From assembly GCA_021815535.1 (NCBI GenBank), contig JAKAGL010000006.1, positions 1 to 24,065 on the forward strand: a stretch of 24,065 nucleotides of DNA, in the 5' to 3' direction. The translations under genes were made by a program, and so were the position numbers. This DNA comes from a bacterium (GTDB lineage Bacteria > Nitrospinota_A > UBA7883 > JACRGQ01). The notes below the pieces were generated by a model that ran no database searches, had not been told where the DNA came from, and saw only the letters and a program-made list of their open reading frames with translations. This document shows, in pieces, positions 22,345 to 24,065 of this stretch (the first letter of the stretch is position 1; each line of letters opens with the position of its first letter).

Positions 22345-22950
22345 ATGCCGGTCATAGGACTCACCGGCGGCATCGCATCGGGCAAATCCACAGTTCTGAA
22401 GGTTTTCAAACGGATGGGGGCGGTCATCATTGACGCCGATATGCTTGCGCGCAAAGCGGTTCGACCCGGCATGACGGGATGGCACGCCATCAAGGCACGG
22501 TGGGGTAAAAAGGTTTTTCATAAAAACGGACGTCTTAACCGGGCGGCGTTGGCCGCAATCGTTTTTAAAAATACGGCGGAGCGCAAAGCTCTCAACGCCA
22601 TCGTACACCCCGAAGTGTTCAGGATGGAAAAGGAACTGATCGCCGCGCACCAACGCAGAACCAAGAAAACCGTTATCGTGGTGGATGCCGCCGTGATGCT
22701 GGAGAGTGATTCGCAGAAATGGAAAGACGCCGTGGTGGTGGTGGCGGCGGAGGAAAAATGGCAACTGGCCCGGCTTATGAAAAAGGGGATGAAAAAGCGG
22801 GACGCGCTGGCCCGCATCCGGGCACAGATGCCGTTGCGCGAAAAGCTTAAATACGCCGATTACGTGGTGGAGAACAACGGCTCCCTGGCCGCCTGCCGCG
22901 CGAATGCCGCCGACATCTACCGCCAGATCCTTCGCGCCCAGCGCCCCTGA
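22345..22950 (+). CDS. coaE: Dephospho-CoA kinase
   Basis: ATG 22345 gives about 201 residues, beginning MPVIGLTGGIASGKST, with the P-loop in the expected place. A GTG at 22330 would overlap maf and adds five residues. Other features are VIIDADMLARKAV (substrate aspartates), the HPEVF motif, and the lid region RLMKKGMKKRDALARI with QMP. It catalyses the last step of CoA synthesis. The second half is basic and lysine-rich, which is normal for some clades. Confidence 0.93.
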   Translation: MPVIGLTGGIASGKSTVLKVFKRMGAVIIDADMLARKAVRPGMTGWHAIKARWGKKVFHKNGRLNRAALAAIVFKNTAERKALNAIVHPEVFRMEKELIAAHQRRTKKTVIVVDAAVMLESDSQKWKDAVVVVAAEEKWQLARLMKKGMKKRDALARIRAQMPLREKLKYADYVVENNGSLAACRANAADIYRQILRAQRP

Positions 22951-22992
22951 ACCGCGGCCATTAGCACAACAGGGCAATGCCATGATAAGGTA

Positions 22993-24065
22993 ATGGCGTG
23001 GGGAAAAAAAAGGGCTTAAACATACTGTTTGCCGCATCCGAGGGACTTCCCTTCGCAAAAACCGGCGGACTGGGGGATGTGGCGAGCGGGTTGCCGCGAG
23101 CGTTGGCCGAAATGGGCTGCTCGGTTGCCGTTCTGTTGCCCCTGTACGGCTGTATCGATAAAAACAAGCTGCAGAAAACATCGCACACGATCACCGTGAT
23201 GATCGGCGGGCGCCCTTATGTCAGCACACTTTATAAAAAAGAAGTCTTCCCCGGCGTCACCCACTGGTTTTTGCACCAACCGGAGCTTTATTACAGCCGG
23301 CCCAACATCTACGGCGACCAAAACGGCGACTACCCGGATAACGACGCTCGTTTCATCTTTTTCAACCGGGCGCTGACCGAATTTCCTGTCGGCGCCAATT
23401 GGCGCCCAGATGTGGTGCACGCGAACGACTGGCATCTGGGCTTGGCCCCGCTGTACCTGAAACTGTTGCCGGAAGGGCATCCAATGCGCGGAACGCCAAG
23501 CGTTTTTTCCATCCACAATCTCGCTTATCAGGGGTTATTTCCCCGCGAGTCATATCCGCTCACCGGCCTGCCGGAAAAATACTTCTCGGATGACGGGGTG
23601 GAGATATGGGGGAAAATCGGCTTTATGAAAACCGGCATTCTTTTCGCCGACGCGGTAACGGCCGTAAGTCCAACCTATGCCAAGGAGATACTGGGCAAGG
23701 AACTCGGATTTGGACTGGAAAAAGCGCTTAACCACCGCAAGAAATCGCTGCGCGGCATCCTGAACGGCATCGATTCCGGCGAATGGAACCCCGCCACCGA
23801 TAAACACCTCCCCGCCGCCTACAGCGCAAAGAAAATGACCGGAAAGGTAAAATGCCGCGAAGCGCTGCTGACAAAGTTCGGCCTGCCGGATGTCCCGACG
23901 AGGGCGGTGGCCGGCATTGTTTCCCGGCTTGTGGAGCAAAAGGGGTTCGACCTTATCACCGCAGCGGAAAAAGAACTGATGAAGCTGGATATCACCCTGA
24001 TAATACTCGGCACCGGCCAGCTTAAATACGAAAACAGCCTTCAGGCGTTAGCTAAAAAGTATCCG
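22993..24065 (+). CDS. glgA: Glycogen (starch) synthase, 3'-truncated by window edge
   Basis: ATG 22993 follows AAGG and reads MAWGKKKGLNILFAASEGLPFAKTGG, the standard GlgA start with the ADP-glucose-binding KTGGLGDV motif (K23). The frame is open to the last base, so only about 357 residues are seen (usual length about 480). Further markers are DVVHANDWHLG, SIHNLAYQGLF, FADAVTAVSPTYA, and the ILNGID motif of GT5 enzymes. It elongates alpha-1,4-glucan from ADP-glucose. The coding start contains an eight-A run (23004-23011). No other glycogen gene is in the window. Confidence 0.93.

Overview
The window looks like a chromosomal segment of a Gram-negative bacterium. It carries a heptosyltransferase-like GT9 gene, an ArnT/PMT-type GT-C glycosyltransferase, a SpoIID-domain wall enzyme, an MglA-type polarity GTPase and the holB-ricT-metG gene order. 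It is GC-rich except in accessory patches. The gene mix fits a deep-branching group such as Nitrospinota, Nitrospirota or Desulfobacterota-like lineages, but that is only a guess because no marker gene is present that I can place.

Layout. (1) 1-1337: 3' part of a TIGR03545-like coiled-coil protein gene, running off the left edge. (2) About 1340-4860: an accessory island with much non-coding DNA and toxin/defence-type modules. These are a complete higBA toxin-antitoxin pair under its own promoter/operator, an AT-richer PD-(D/E)XK-like gene flanked by a 14-bp inverted repeat and next to a foldable three-armed element, and an MNT nucleotidyltransferase whose HEPN partner is broken by a one-base frameshift. 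REP-like palindromes fill the gaps. (3) 4865-7849, + strand: spoIID-like gene, queA (apparently starting at ATC), and a YkgJ-type cysteine-cluster gene. (4) 8050-8569, - strand: tRNA-Ser(GGA), tRNA-Ser(CGA) and tRNA-Arg(GCG). Upstream of them (8688-8999) is an excisionase-like HTH gene with a strong promoter flanked by direct repeats. (5) 9209-11088, - strand: a two-gene unit of a REC-TPR protein and an MglA-like GTPase with a coiled-coil tail. (6) 11286-17161, + strand: MFS transporter, holB (delta'), ricT/PSP1, metG and a secreted SH3 protein, mostly abutting or overlapping. (7) 17298-20059, + strand: GT-C and GT9 glycosyltransferases, probably for a surface glycan. (8) 20144-24065, + strand: aroK-like, aroC, maf, coaE and the 5' part of glgA.

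How they fit together. Most of the window is housekeeping: chorismate, CoA and glycogen synthesis, queuosine, Met-tRNA charging and clamp loading. The unusual parts are the toxin/defence island, the unusual queA start, a GCG-anticodon tRNA-Arg, a shikimate-kinase-like protein lacking two of its expected substrate arginines, and a GTPase/receiver pair whose domain build goes beyond plain MglA. I saw no CRISPR array, no intact insertion sequence and no integrase gene.
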